From Chromobacterium paludis (GTDB lineage Bacteria > Pseudomonadota > Gammaproteobacteria > Burkholderiales > Chromobacteriaceae): a stretch of 64,000 nt of DNA. Position 1 is the stretch's first letter. Each line of letters begins with the position of its first letter. Of the stretch, positions 18,855 to 27,999 are shown piece after piece. The notes under the pieces were generated by a model. That model had not been told where the DNA came from. It did no database searches and was given only the letters and a program-made list of their open reading frames with translations. Position numbers and translations under genes: made by a program. Where the stretch lies: contig NZ_CP043473.1 of the NCBI RefSeq assembly GCF_008275125.1, positions 3,224,001-3,288,000 of the forward strand. Reading direction: 5' to 3'.

Positions 18855-19008
18855 GGCGCCGCGCGAAGGAAAAAGCATCGCGGAAGTCGCCGAAAGCGTA
18901 GGCTACGGCTCGGAAGCCGCCTTCCATTCCGCATTCAAACGGCTCGTCGGGCAAAGCACCGGGGGTATCGACAAGCGCAGGGGCGAGCCTAGGGAATGCG
19001 CCTCATGA
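18855..19008 (+). pseudogene. C-terminal helix-turn-helix fragment of an AraC family regulator
   Basis: The plus-strand frame ending at the TGA of 19006-19008 reads S-I-A-E-V-A-E-S-V-G-Y-G-S-E-A-A-F-H-S-A, then F-K-R-L-V-G. This is the second helix-turn-helix of AraC/XylS regulators. The rest of the protein (over 200 residues) is missing. It directly abuts the DUF2239 fragment, marking a deletion junction. Confidence 0.7.
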
Positions 19009-19025
19009 ATGGCCCTTACCCGCCC

Positions 19026-20018
19026 TCAGCCCGCCTCCACCCGATTACGGCCGGCTTGCTTGGCGCGATACAAGGCCTGGTCGGCGCGGGTTTCGAGCCG
19101 GCTGATGGTGTCGCCGGCTTGATAGCTGGCGACGCCGAAGCTGGCGGTGATCGGCCCCGCATCGGCAAAGGCATGCCCGGCGATGGCCTCGCGCAGGGAT
19201 TCGGCCACCCGCAACGCGCCGTCGCGCTCGGTATGCGGGCAAATCACCAGGAACTCCTCCCCTCCCCAGCGCCCCGCGACATCGCTTTGCCGCACCCGGT
19301 CGCCCAGCACCTGCGCCACGCCTTTGAGCACCCGGTCCCCGGCCGGATGGCCCCAGGTATCGTTGACCCCCTTGAAGTGGTCCACATCCAGCAGGATCAA
19401 GGAGAACACCGAGCCATGGCGGCGCGACTCGGCAAAATAAGTCTCCAGGGACTGATCCAGAAACAAGCGGTTGGCCAAGCCGGTCAGCTTGTCCGTCACC
19501 GACAGCCGCGCCAGCTCGATATTCTTCTCCTGCAGCTCGCGCGTGCGCTCCGCCACCGTTTGCTCCAGCGACGCGTTCAGCTCGCGCAGCGCTTCATTCT
19601 GCTGCTTCAGGCTGCGATCCAGCGCATAGGTCCTGAGCGCGGTTTGCAGCGTCAGCACCAAATCGTCGTTGTCCCATGGTTTTTCGATGAAGCGGTATAG
19701 TCCGGCCTGGTTGATGGCCCGCTTCACCCCCATCAGATCGCTCTGCCCGGTCAGCATGATGTTCATGGTCGCCGGCAGTCGCTGCCGTATCTCGGCCAGC
19801 AGTTCGTCGCCCTTCATGCCCGGCATGATGTAGTCGGCAAACACCACCGGCACCTCCTCCCCCTCCTCGCGCAATGCGTCCACCAGTTCCAACGCTTCTT
19901 CTGCGCTTTCAGCGATTTCGATGGATTGGTGCCTGTCCAGATTTTGCGAAAGCAGGGCCCGCAGGGCATTCAGCACCGAAATATCGTCATCGACGCATAA
20001 AATCACCTCATTGGCCAC
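19026..20018 (-). CDS. Response regulator with GGDEF domain (diguanylate cyclase)
   Basis: A 330-residue protein. The start is a GTG at 20018 behind a strong AAGGAGG. Residues 1-125 form a CheY-like receiver with the acidic pocket V-D-D-D, phosphoacceptor D in F-A-D-Y-I-M-P-G, and K in I-E-K-P-W. A short coiled coil (about 135-165) leads to the cyclase domain (about 165-330) with active-site G-G-E-E-F and the inhibitory site R-Q-S-D five residues before it. It should make cyclic-di-GMP when phosphorylated. It is divergent from the histidine kinase at 20146, its probable partner. Confidence 0.93.
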   Translation of the reverse strand: MANEVILCVDDDISVLNALRALLSQNLDRHQSIEIAESAEEALELVDALREEGEEVPVVFADYIMPGMKGDELLAEIRQRLPATMNIMLTGQSDLMGVKRAINQAGLYRFIEKPWDNDDLVLTLQTALRTYALDRSLKQQNEALRELNASLEQTVAERTRELQEKNIELARLSVTDKLTGLANRLFLDQSLETYFAESRRHGSVFSLILLDVDHFKGVNDTWGHPAGDRVLKGVAQVLGDRVRQSDVAGRWGGEEFLVICPHTERDGALRVAESLREAIAGHAFADAGPITASFGVASYQAGDTISRLETRADQALYRAKQAGRNRVEAG

Positions 20019-20145
20019 GGCATCCTCCTTGCTTTGCGATAGCCGGCTGCCTTGAGAATAGGCCAGTTTGGGCGGGAAATCGGGCGCCAAACGCATGCGC
20101 CGGGGCCTATACTGGCGTGCAGACGCCTCCCTCTTTCCCGCTCCC

Positions 20146-22086
20146 ATGGCTGCTTGTCGACGCTTTACTCAATCCGCCCGCCAGGCCGCGCGGCTATGGC
20201 TTCTCTGCTGGCTGATCTGGCATGGCGGGACGGCCTGGCCCGCCTCGGCCGGCGCGTCATGGCCGGATGCCGTCTTGGCCCGGCGGCACGATGGCGCGGC
20301 GTCTGTCAGCCATCGCCCCTATCTGCGGACAAGCGACCAAGCCGCGCAATGGCAGCGCCCGGCGGCGGAGCGCGCGGCGCAAACCGCCTGGTATCAAACC
20401 TCATGGTTCCTGATGCTGCTGGCGCTGCTGGCCCTGCTGGCGCTGTATTTGTTTGCCTGGGCGCGAACGGCCGTGCTGCACAAGCAACGGCGCGCGCTGA
20501 GCCAGGAAGTGGAGCGGCAGACGCTGGCGCTGCAAGCGGCCAATGCCGAACTCGCCGTTTCGGCCGACATCCTGCGCCAGCTAGGCGATGTCGGGCGCGA
20601 CATCACCGCCAGGCTGAACGCCACCGATGTATTCGAGTCCTTGCAGCGCCATATCGCGGAGCTGCTGGATTGCCCGCATATCTCGCTATACCGGCTGAGC
20701 GCCGACGGCAGCCTGCTTAACCGCGTGTTCAGCGTAGAAGACGGCAAGCCCCTGCCATACGACACCATTCCGCTGGACTTGCCGCACTCCAACTCCGCCC
20801 GCGCCATCCGCGAACAGCGCGAGATCCTCACCGAATGGGACCCGGACACCCCCAGCCCCAGCCACATGCCCGGCACCCGGCGCATGCTGACCAATCTGTT
20901 CGTGCCATTGATCGTGGGCCAGCAAACGCTGGGCGTGATGAGCATTCAATCGGACAAGCAGCGCGCTTTCGGCGAACGCGAATGCATGATCTTCCGCACG
21001 CTATGCGCCTACGCCGCCATCGCGCTGGCCAATGGCGACGCCTACCACGCCGCGCAAACGGCCGAGGCGCAGACCGCCGCCGCCCTGCAAGAGCTCAAGC
21101 ACGCCCAGGCGCAAATGATCCAGCAAGAAAAAATGGCGTCCCTGGGGCAATTGATCGCCAATGTCGCCCACGAAATCAACACGCCCATCGGCGCCATCAA
21201 ATCCAGCAATCAGAGCGGCGCGCTCGCGGCCCGCCGCGCCATGCAGCAGCTGCTGCAATTGGCGCCAACCCTGGACGACGCCATGCGGGAGCGCTTCGCC
21301 GACCTGCTGGCGCACTGCCATCCGGCCGGCAGCCAAGGATTGAGCAGCCGGGAACAGCGCGCCCTGCGCCGCAGCCTGCAGGGCGCGCTGGAGACCCTGG
21401 GCATTGACGACGCCAGCCAGGTGGCGGAAGTCTTCCTGCAGTGCCACTTGCAGGGCGACATCGCGCGCTACACGCCGCTCCTGCGGCACGGCTCGCGCGA
21501 TCTCATCCTCGACACCGCGCAGCAAATGTCGATCGCGCTGGGCAACGCCGCCAATATCGAGGCCGCGATAGAGCGGGTGGGGAAAATCGTCTACGCGCTC
21601 AAGTCCTTCTCGCGCCACGACAGCAGCGGCATCTTCCATGAAGTCGACGTCCGCGACAGCATAGACACCGTGCTGACCATCTATCAGCACCAGCTGCGCC
21701 AGGGCGTGGAGGTGCTGCGCGAATACGAGGATGTCCCGCCCATCCCCTGCTTGCCGGACGAGCTGGGCCAAGTGTGGACCAACCTGGCCCACAACGCGCT
21801 GCAAGCCATGAACGGCAAGGGCACCCTGACCATCGCCGTGCGGCAATCCGGCGATGACATCGCCATTGCCATGAGCGATACCGGCCACGGCATTCCCGCC
21901 GCCATCCGCGACAAAATCTTCGAGCCCTTTTTCACCACCCGACGCAGCGGCGAGGGCAGCGGCCTGGGGCTGGACATCGTCAGCAAAATCGTCGCCCGCC
22001 ACCATGGCCGCATCGAGATCGATAGCGCAGAAGGCAAGGGCACGACGGTCACCGTCTATCTGCCCATGCGCCAGATAGAGGAATGA
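20146..22086 (+). CDS. Sensor histidine kinase with GAF domain
   Basis: A 646-residue kinase from the ATG at 20146. Parts in order: signal or first membrane segment, about 70 periplasmic residues, a membrane helix (about 108-130), coiled coil, a GAF domain (about 165-320), and a kinase core. The core has H-box A-H-E-I-N-T-P-I-G, N-box N-L-A-H-N-A-L-Q-A-M, G1 D-T-G-H-G-I-P and G2 G-S-G-L-G-L. About 170 residues separate the H-box from the rest of the core, longer than usual. The Y-Q-T-S-W-F before the helix resembles kinases with large periplasmic propellers, so this sensor part may be a reduced version. Confidence 0.9.
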   Translation: MAACRRFTQSARQAARLWLLCWLIWHGGTAWPASAGASWPDAVLARRHDGAASVSHRPYLRTSDQAAQWQRPAAERAAQTAWYQTSWFLMLLALLALLALYLFAWARTAVLHKQRRALSQEVERQTLALQAANAELAVSADILRQLGDVGRDITARLNATDVFESLQRHIAELLDCPHISLYRLSADGSLLNRVFSVEDGKPLPYDTIPLDLPHSNSARAIREQREILTEWDPDTPSPSHMPGTRRMLTNLFVPLIVGQQTLGVMSIQSDKQRAFGERECMIFRTLCAYAAIALANGDAYHAAQTAEAQTAAALQELKHAQAQMIQQEKMASLGQLIANVAHEINTPIGAIKSSNQSGALAARRAMQQLLQLAPTLDDAMRERFADLLAHCHPAGSQGLSSREQRALRRSLQGALETLGIDDASQVAEVFLQCHLQGDIARYTPLLRHGSRDLILDTAQQMSIALGNAANIEAAIERVGKIVYALKSFSRHDSSGIFHEVDVRDSIDTVLTIYQHQLRQGVEVLREYEDVPPIPCLPDELGQVWTNLAHNALQAMNGKGTLTIAVRQSGDDIAIAMSDTGHGIPAAIRDKIFEPFFTTRRSGEGSGLGLDIVSKIVARHHGRIEIDSAEGKGTTVTVYLPMRQIEE

Positions 22087-22126
22087 ACCGGCTGGCGCAC
22101 TCAACTGCAGCCGATCGTTTTATGGG

Positions 22127-22166
22127 AAATTATGGGAAACCAATAATTATGGGTTTCCCATAATTT
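22127..22166. repeat. Long AT-rich inverted repeat
   Basis: Perfect 15-bp arms (22127-22141 and 22152-22166, AAATTATGGGAAACC and its complement) surround a 10-bp loop. The left arm is preceded by an extra direct copy of TTATGGGAAA. It lies 40 bp after the kinase stop, at the left boundary of a lower-GC region. It ends in TTTTC, so it may serve as the kinase terminator, but its symmetry also suits a protein-binding or recombination site. Confidence 0.6.
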
Positions 22167-22548
22167 TCTATAAAGCAGCACCAAGCATGAGCGGCCTCTG
22201 CTAGCGATTGATCAACGACACAACTCCCCGCGTCTCCCAAGCACAAATCTCGCCGCACAAGGAGGATGCCCAAGGAGGGCTGGCGACTGGTTCTCGGCCA
22301 AAGCAGCCGGTCATGCCTTTGTGCTAGCATGGCTGCTATCGGCCATTTTCTGCCGGTCGAAAACGACAGTTCAGGGGGCGGCCCATAAACTCGAGCAAAT
22401 CCAATGCTGGTGCAAAATTGAGAAATGACAGCGCGTCTTCTTCGAGTCTCGAAAATTCTTCACAGGATCTGGCAGGTCGAGTGCGCCAGTGATGCACCCC
22501 CATCGTACTGGCAGGAGCGCCTGCTGGATTCAGCATTGAGCACCGCAA
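22167..22548. other. Intergenic stretch before the KAP NTPase gene
   Basis: About 380 bp with no open frame that I can support. Composition is mixed and lower in GC than the flanking genes. It must hold the promoter of the NTPase gene, but no convincing -35/-10 pair stands out. I see no RNA gene. Confidence 0.4.
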
Positions 22549-24288
22549 ATGACGATCGAACAATCTAAAACGCAGTTGATCTCGCTCATCTACAACGCTG
22601 AGTTAAAGGTCTTCGCGCTGGTAGGAGCATGGGGTACCGGCAAAACCCATCTCTGGAACGAGATTCGCAAAGCGTCGCAGGACCCGATTATCAAAGGCGC
22701 GCGCTACGTATCTCTCTTTGGCTTGAAAGACATCAATCAGCTCAAGCTTAAGGTGATCCAAAGCGCGCTCCCAGTAGGCGGAGAAAGCAGCTCGTTGACA
22801 GAAGGTCTGATGAAGACTTGGAAGGTCTGCGCCGACGCCTTGAAGAAAGTCCACCAGGGATTTTCAGCGATCGACGAGCTTACGCTGGTAGCAGTTCCTG
22901 TCGCCTTGCGTAACCGATTCGTAGTCATCGACGACATCGAGCGCAAGCACGCCGCGTTATCAGTTGACGAGGTTCTGGGCTTCGTCGACGAATACTCTCA
23001 AAATTTCGGTACGCGATTCCTCTTGATTCTCAACTCGGACCAGTTCTCCTCGCCTACCGACAGCGCGCTCTGGACGGCGTTCCGAGAGAAAGTCGTCGAA
23101 GAAGAACTTCGTTTCACGCCAACACCTGGGGAGGCGTTTGATATCGCGGTTCCGAATTTGGATAGCCCTTACCGCGCGATGGCCAGGACTGCGGTGGACG
23201 CGTGCGGGATCACAAATATCCGAGTCATTCGTAAGGCTTACCGTCTTGTGGTTCGTCTCCTCGGTGCGACTGGGGACATGCCTCTTGCAATACAAGCACG
23301 AACTGTTCCTTCGATTGTGCTCATTTCTGCTCTTGCAAACAAAGCCATCAAGGACGGGCCGACTCTGGAGTATGTCGCAGGCTATAACCGAGGTTCTGGC
23401 GACGTTGTGAAGCGCTATCTCGGGCAGAAGGACGATGCTTCAAAGGAGAAAGACGAGGACTCAACGCCAGCGGCATGGAAAGTTCTGCTGTCAAAACTAG
23501 GGATCAACTCTTCGGACGAATTTGAAGAACTGGTTGTCGCCTTCGTTTGTGACGGAAGACACGACGCAAAAGCGATTGAGGCCATCGTCCAAGACTACCA
23601 ACACAACGAGAATCGCACCGAAGCTAGAAATCTCGCGCAAGCATTCTTTGAACATTTCAATTGGGGCATCACAGACTACGATGACAACGATCTCGTAGCG
23701 GATGCGGTCAAGCTCATCGCCAGAGTCGCCGACCTTGACGCCTACACTGTCACGGCCCTGGCAAAACAGATGGTCTATCTACCTGGCGGTGCCAAACTTG
23801 AAAATGATTTGACTGATGGTTGGTTGGCTCACTTCGCGACCATCTCCGACAAGACCGAACTCGGGAGATCGCCGTTCAATCAGCAACTACATCCCAAACT
23901 TGAGGCTGCAATAGACAATGCGCGCGATGCTCGAATTCATAGTGCGACCGTCGTCGATGCCATCAAGCACCTTATTGAGAACAGCGGCTGGGGACGCAGG
24001 GAAGAGGCGGCAATGAGAGCCGCTACGATCGATGATTTCGAGACAGCGATGCGGACGTTAAAAGGCCGTGATTTCAAGCTTTTCATACTTAAAAGTTTGG
24101 AAATTCTCGAGCAGAACCAAGTGTACGAGAAAAACTTCGGCCAGGCAGGGATGAATTTCTTGGAAGCATGCCGGCGTATCGCCAGAGCCGAGAAAGATAA
24201 CCGTTTCGGACGGTTGATCCGGATGTTGTTCGCAGAGAGCAAAGTGCCAGCGCTTTTGGCGGAGGGTGAAATTGCAGCCAAGCCATAG
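22549..24288 (+). CDS. KAP-like P-loop NTPase, possible defence gene
   Basis: A 579-residue cytoplasmic protein. Walker A is G-A-W-G-T-G-K-T at residues 26-33 and Walker B is V-V-I-D-D-I-E-R at 125-132, the D-D-x-E-R form seen in KAP and related STAND-like NTPases. After about residue 250 the sequence is helical with no recognisable domain. No membrane segments are seen. GC content and codon use (many AAA, GAT, TTC-poor positions) are clearly less GC-rich than neighbouring genes, a sign of transfer. It is alone in an insertion downstream of glmS, a known hotspot for defence cargo. The defence role is inference. The ribosome-binding site is weak. Confidence 0.75.
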   Translation: MTIEQSKTQLISLIYNAELKVFALVGAWGTGKTHLWNEIRKASQDPIIKGARYVSLFGLKDINQLKLKVIQSALPVGGESSSLTEGLMKTWKVCADALKKVHQGFSAIDELTLVAVPVALRNRFVVIDDIERKHAALSVDEVLGFVDEYSQNFGTRFLLILNSDQFSSPTDSALWTAFREKVVEEELRFTPTPGEAFDIAVPNLDSPYRAMARTAVDACGITNIRVIRKAYRLVVRLLGATGDMPLAIQARTVPSIVLISALANKAIKDGPTLEYVAGYNRGSGDVVKRYLGQKDDASKEKDEDSTPAAWKVLLSKLGINSSDEFEELVVAFVCDGRHDAKAIEAIVQDYQHNENRTEARNLAQAFFEHFNWGITDYDDNDLVADAVKLIARVADLDAYTVTALAKQMVYLPGGAKLENDLTDGWLAHFATISDKTELGRSPFNQQLHPKLEAAIDNARDARIHSATVVDAIKHLIENSGWGRREEAAMRAATIDDFETAMRTLKGRDFKLFILKSLEILEQNQVYEKNFGQAGMNFLEACRRIARAEKDNRFGRLIRMLFAESKVPALLAEGEIAAKP

Positions 24289-24551
24289 GTACCGACAACG
24301 ATCAACTGCAATGTAGCGGTAGAAAGACGACGCTCCCTGGATCTATAAGGGCAGCCGACCTCTATTGAGAAAACAGGCCTGCGGAGACATTACCCTCGCT
24401 ACTCGATTGTACGAGCATCAGCTTCTGGGTTCCCAAACCGGTACCGCCGATGTCGGGTATGGGTTAGTAGTGGCCAGCGCGAGCTTTGCCTGGTTTGTCC
24501 GCTTTGGCCGAAAAGCGATTATCTGAAGAATTGATACGACATAACTAAAGA
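24289..24551. other. Non-coding tail of the glmS-side insertion
   Basis: Contains no credible gene. Sequence is anonymous, with a segment (24470-24530) ending CCGCTTTGGCCGAAAAGCG that looks like decayed coding or integration debris. It separates the NTPase gene from the convergent glmS terminator. Confidence 0.35.
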
Positions 24552-24574
24552 AGAAGGGGCCCGCGGCCCCTTCT
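24552..24574 (-). terminator. Terminator downstream of glmS
   Basis: Perfect 10-bp GC-rich stem AGAAGGGGCC / GGCCCCTTCT with a 3-base loop, followed on the minus strand by TTCTTTAGTT. It lies about 95 bp past the glmS stop, on the far side of the 20-bp repeats. Confidence 0.75.
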
Positions 24575-24594
24575 CTGTTGTCAGACTCCGACTA

Positions 24595-24644
24595 ACTTTA
24601 TTCGGATCCGACGGACTTTATTCGGATCCGACGGACTTTATTCG
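24595..24644. repeat. Tandem 20-bp repeats beside glmS, Tn7-end-like
   Basis: Two and a half tandem copies of ACTTTATTCGGATCCGACGG (24595-24614, 24615-24634, half copy 24635-24644). Read from glmS each unit contains CGAATAAAGT, similar to the ACAATAAAGT core of the TnsB-binding sites in Tn7 ends as I recall them. The array ends 25 bp from the glmS stop, the distance at which Tn7 inserts. No TGT terminus is recognisable, so this may be a scar. Confidence 0.5.
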
Positions 24645-24669
24645 CTCTAGCCAATTAGCCCTAGCCGCC

Positions 24670-26499
24670 TCACTCAACCGTGACGGATTTTGCGAGGTTG
24701 CGCGGCTTATCCACATCCGTGCCACGCGACAGCGCGACGTGGTAAGCCAGCATCTGCACCGGGATGGTGTGGACGATGGGGCTGAGGACGCCGACGTGGC
24801 GCGGGGTGCGGATCACGTGCACGCCGTCGGACTCGCTGAAATGGCTGTCGGCGTCGGCGAACACGAACAGCTCGCCGCCGCGGGCGCGCACTTCCTGCAT
24901 GTTCGACTTCACTTTTTCCAGCAGCGCGTCGTTGGGGGCGATCACCACCACCGGCATGTTTTCGTCCACCAGCGCCAGCGGGCCGTGCTTCAGCTCGCCG
25001 GCCGGGTAGGCTTCGGCGTGGATGTAGGAGATTTCCTTCAGTTTCAGCGCGCCTTCCAGGGCGATGGGGTAATGCAGGCCGCGGCCGAGGAATAGCGCAT
25101 CGTCCTTGGCGGCGAAGCGCTCGGACCAAGCCTTGATCTGCGGCTCCAGGTTCAGCGCGTGCTGCACGCTGCCCGGCAGGTGGCGCAGTTCGTCCAGATA
25201 TTGCGCTTCCATCTCGGCCGATACGCGCCCGCGGGTCTTGCCCAGGGTCACGGCCAGGGCGAACAAGCCCACCAGCTGGGTGGTGAAGGCCTTGGTGGAG
25301 GCCACGCCGATTTCGGCGCCGGCGCGGGTGTAGAACACCAGGTCGCTGGCGCGCGGGATGGCGGATTCGCGCACATTGCAGATGGACAGCGCGTACTGGT
25401 GGCCCAGCTCCTTGGCGTACTTCAGCGCCTCCATGGTGTCCAGCGTTTCGCCGGACTGGGAGATGGTGACGATCAAGTGCTTGGGATTGGCGAAGGCGTC
25501 GCGATAGCGGTATTCGCTGGCGATTTCCACGTCGCAGGCGATGCCGGCGATGCTTTCGATCCAGTATTTGGCGGTCATGCCGGCGTAGTAGCTGGTGCCG
25601 CAGGCCAGGATCTTCACGCCTTCCAGCTGCGGCAGGATGGCGGCGGCGGCCGCGCCGAACAGTTCCGGATGGAAGCCGGCGTCTTGCACCGCTTCGATGG
25701 TATCGGCCAGCGCTTTCGGCTGCTCGTGGATTTCTTTCTGCATGAAGTGGCTGTACGGGCCCAGCTCCAAGGACGCCAGCGACACGTCGGACAGATGTAC
25801 CGGGCGCTCGATGGGCTGGTCGTGCTTGTCGATCAGCTTGACGCCATCGCGGGTGAGGTGGCCGATGTCGCCCTCTTCCAGGAAGATCACGCGGCGGGTG
25901 GCGGACAGGATGGCGGAGACGTCGGAGGCGATGAAGTTTTCGCCCTCGCCCAGGCCCACCAGCAGCGGGCAGCCCATGCGGGCGCATACCAGTTCGTCTG
26001 GGCGGTCCACGGCGATCACGCCGATGGCGTAAGCGCCGGTCAGCTCGCGGGTGGCTTGCTTCACCGCGTCGAACAGGCTGCTGCCCGCTTGATAATAGTG
26101 ATGCACCAGGTGGGCGATCACTTCGGTGTCGGTTTGCGATTCGAAGGCGTAGCCCAAGTCCTTCAGGCGCAGGCGCTGTTGTTCGTGGTTTTCGATGATG
26201 CCATTGTGCACCACCGCGATCTTGCCGAAGGAGATGTGCGGGTGGGCGTTATATTCGGTCACGCCGCCGTGAGTGGCCCAGCGGGTGTGGCCGATGCCGA
26301 GGAAACCCTGCAGGTTTTCTTCGGCGGCGGCGCCTTCCATTTCGGCCACGCGGCCGACGCGGCGCACGCGGCGGATTTCATCGCCGGCCAGCACGGCCAC
26401 GCCGGCAGAGTCATAGCCGCGGTATTCCAGCCGCTTCAGGCCGTCTACCAGGATAGGAACGATATTACGCTGCGCGATGGCGCCAACGATGCCGCACAT
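24670..26499 (-). CDS. glmS: Glutamine-fructose-6-phosphate aminotransferase (isomerizing)
   Basis: A 609-residue enzyme, the standard length. After Met, Cys2 (M-C-G-I-V-G) is the glutaminase nucleophile; residues 2-220 are the N-terminal amidotransferase domain with G-H-T-R-W-A-T-H-G. Two SIS domains follow, with S-Q-S-G-E-T-L-D near residue 350 and the C-terminal [13 protein letters not shown]. It makes glucosamine-6-phosphate, the first step to UDP-GlcNAc. It directly follows the DeoR regulator gene with no gap and has AAGGAG before its ATG. glmU, which acts later in the pathway, lies 2.5 kb away. Confidence 0.98.
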   Translation of the reverse strand: MCGIVGAIAQRNIVPILVDGLKRLEYRGYDSAGVAVLAGDEIRRVRRVGRVAEMEGAAAEENLQGFLGIGHTRWATHGGVTEYNAHPHISFGKIAVVHNGIIENHEQQRLRLKDLGYAFESQTDTEVIAHLVHHYYQAGSSLFDAVKQATRELTGAYAIGVIAVDRPDELVCARMGCPLLVGLGEGENFIASDVSAILSATRRVIFLEEGDIGHLTRDGVKLIDKHDQPIERPVHLSDVSLASLELGPYSHFMQKEIHEQPKALADTIEAVQDAGFHPELFGAAAAAILPQLEGVKILACGTSYYAGMTAKYWIESIAGIACDVEIASEYRYRDAFANPKHLIVTISQSGETLDTMEALKYAKELGHQYALSICNVRESAIPRASDLVFYTRAGAEIGVASTKAFTTQLVGLFALAVTLGKTRGRVSAEMEAQYLDELRHLPGSVQHALNLEPQIKAWSERFAAKDDALFLGRGLHYPIALEGALKLKEISYIHAEAYPAGELKHGPLALVDENMPVVVIAPNDALLEKVKSNMQEVRARGGELFVFADADSHFSESDGVHVIRTPRHVGVLSPIVHTIPVQMLAYHVALSRGTDVDKPRNLAKSVTVE

Positions 26500-27291
26500 T
26501 TACTTTCTCCTTGCCGTGTCTTGAATGATGGGCGCGCAAATCAGCGTCACGCCCTTCGCTTGTATCCTGTCTCTGGCGTCTTGCGCCAGGCCGTCGTCAG
26601 TCACCAGGGTGTGGATCTTGTCCCAGGGCAACTCCAGATTGGGGATGCGGCGGCCTATCTTTTCCGACTCCACCATCACGATCACCTCGCGCGCCACGTC
26701 CGCCATCACGCGGGACAGGCCCACCAGTTCGTTGAAGGTGGTGGTGCCGCGCGCCAGGTCTATGCCGTCGGCGCCGATGAATAATTGGTCGAAGTCATAG
26801 GAGCGCAGCGCCTGCTCGGCGATCTGGCCCTGGAACGACTCGGAATGCGGGTCCCAGGTGCCGCCGGTCATCAGCAGAATCGGTTCGTTTTCCAGCTCGC
26901 GCAGCGCGCCGGCCACATTCAGCGAGTTGGTCATCACCACCAGGCCGCGCTTGTTGCCCAATAGCGCAATCATCGCGCTGGTGGTGGTGCCGCTGTCGAT
27001 GATGACGCGGTTGTGGTCGCGCAGCCGTTCCGCCGCCGCGCGGGCGATGGCTTGCTTTCGCTTCGAAACTTTATCCGCGTCCGGCTCCGCCACCATCTCG
27101 CTGGGCAGCGACACCGCGCCGCCGTAACGGCGCAGCAGCAAGCCGCCGGTTTCCAGCAGGGCCAGGTCCTTGCGGATGGTGACTTCCGATGTGGCGAAAC
27201 GCTGGGTCAGCTCTTCCACGCTGACTTCGCCTTTTTCCTGCACCAGCGCGGCAATGGCATGGCGTCGCTGCTGAGTGTTTCGTTTTGTCAT
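26500..27291 (-). CDS. DeoR/GlpR family regulator, probable regulator of glmS
   Basis: A 263-residue DeoR protein. The N-terminal helix-turn-helix is V-S-V-E-E-L-T-Q-R-F-A-T-S-E-V-T-I-R-K-D near residues 23-42. The C-terminal sugar-phosphate sensor has D-S-G-T-T-T near 100, T-N-S-L near 123 and G-A-D-G-I near 175. Its stop touches the glmS start, so the two are co-transcribed. This suggests feedback control by an amino-sugar phosphate; the effector is inferred from context. A TTTCG-based palindrome sits just upstream of its start and suits autoregulation. Confidence 0.9.
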   Translation of the reverse strand: MTKRNTQQRRHAIAALVQEKGEVSVEELTQRFATSEVTIRKDLALLETGGLLLRRYGGAVSLPSEMVAEPDADKVSKRKQAIARAAAERLRDHNRVIIDSGTTTSAMIALLGNKRGLVVMTNSLNVAGALRELENEPILLMTGGTWDPHSESFQGQIAEQALRSYDFDQLFIGADGIDLARGTTTFNELVGLSRVMADVAREVIVMVESEKIGRRIPNLELPWDKIHTLVTDDGLAQDARDRIQAKGVTLICAPIIQDTARRK

Positions 27292-27297
27292 CTTAAG

Positions 27298-27310
27298 TTT
27301 CGTTTCGAAA
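27298..27310. promoter_or_regulatory. Candidate DeoR-type operator before the regulator-glmS operon
   Basis: TTTCGTTTCGAAA, symmetric apart from its three central bases, starts 7 bp upstream of the regulator's ATG. TTTCG half sites are common in DeoR/GlpR operators. A further GTTTCG lies inside the first codons. Function is inferred from position and symmetry. Confidence 0.5.
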
Positions 27311-27482
27311 GTTTTGCGATGATATAGCTGAAGTGGCGAGCAGGCAAGCGTTTACCGATGGACAGGCCATAAATTGAGCAGGCCGCAGACTATACCCAGC
27401 CAGGCCGCCGGCTTGCCAAGGCAATGACAAAGAGATATTCTGACTCATCTCAAACATCGATTTTTCCGGAGAGGGCCAAACG

Positions 27483-27863
27483 ATGGATCTGAGCTCTGTT
27501 TATCAGCAGCTGATGGCCAATGAAGCCGCTTTGTTGACGGCGGATATACGGCGCGATGCCACTATGCTGGACAGCCTGATCGCTGACGATTTTCTCGAAT
27601 TTGGCGCATCGGGCGCCGCGTTTGGCAAAAGCGAAGTGATGGAGCGCTTGCCTACAGAAGAAAGCCCTGTGATTCAGGCGCAAGACTTCCAGGCGCGGCA
27701 GTTGGGAGAGGGCGTGGTGCAGATTACCTACAAATCGGTAAGGGATCCGGCATCCAGCGCGCCGCGCCATGCCCTGCGCAGCTCCATCTGGCGTTGCCGC
27801 GACGGCCGCTGGCAGATGGTGTTTCATCAGGGCACCGTCACCGAGCCCTTTGCTGTCGGGTGA
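27483..27863 (+). CDS. DUF4440 / SnoaL-like NTF2-fold protein
   Basis: A 126-residue protein with the NTF2-like pattern: an N-terminal helix ending D-S-L-I-A-D-D-F-L-E-F-G, then S-G-A-A-F-G-K-S-E-V, and beta strands closing with R-C-R-D-G-R-W-Q-M-V-F-H-Q-G-T. This is the DUF4440 signature. Such proteins are small enzymes or ligand-binding proteins of varied function; none is assigned. It is a single gene between the glmS operon and the convergent glmU. Confidence 0.82.
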   Translation: MDLSSVYQQLMANEAALLTADIRRDATMLDSLIADDFLEFGASGAAFGKSEVMERLPTEESPVIQAQDFQARQLGEGVVQITYKSVRDPASSAPRHALRSSIWRCRDGRWQMVFHQGTVTEPFAVG

Positions 27864-27922
27864 GGCGGCAACTTCCCGCGCGGCTTTGACTGAGTCCAAT
27901 CCGCGTACAACGCATCAAAAGC

Positions 27923-27978
27923 TTCGCGGCTGAAACCGCTCCTACACGATGAGGCGCAGGGGTGGTTTCAGCCGCGAA
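27923..27978. repeat. REP-like inverted repeat
   Basis: Perfect 15-bp arms TTCGCGGCTGAAACC (27923-27937) and its complement (27964-27978) around a 26-bp loop with GCTCCTACA. It resembles REP elements reported in other proteobacteria, such as Pseudomonas, that contain GCGGCTGAAACCGCTCCTAC. Placed between convergent genes, it could stop transcription from both sides. Confidence 0.65.
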
Positions 27979-27999
27979 TTCAAATAGCGCTATTCAGTG

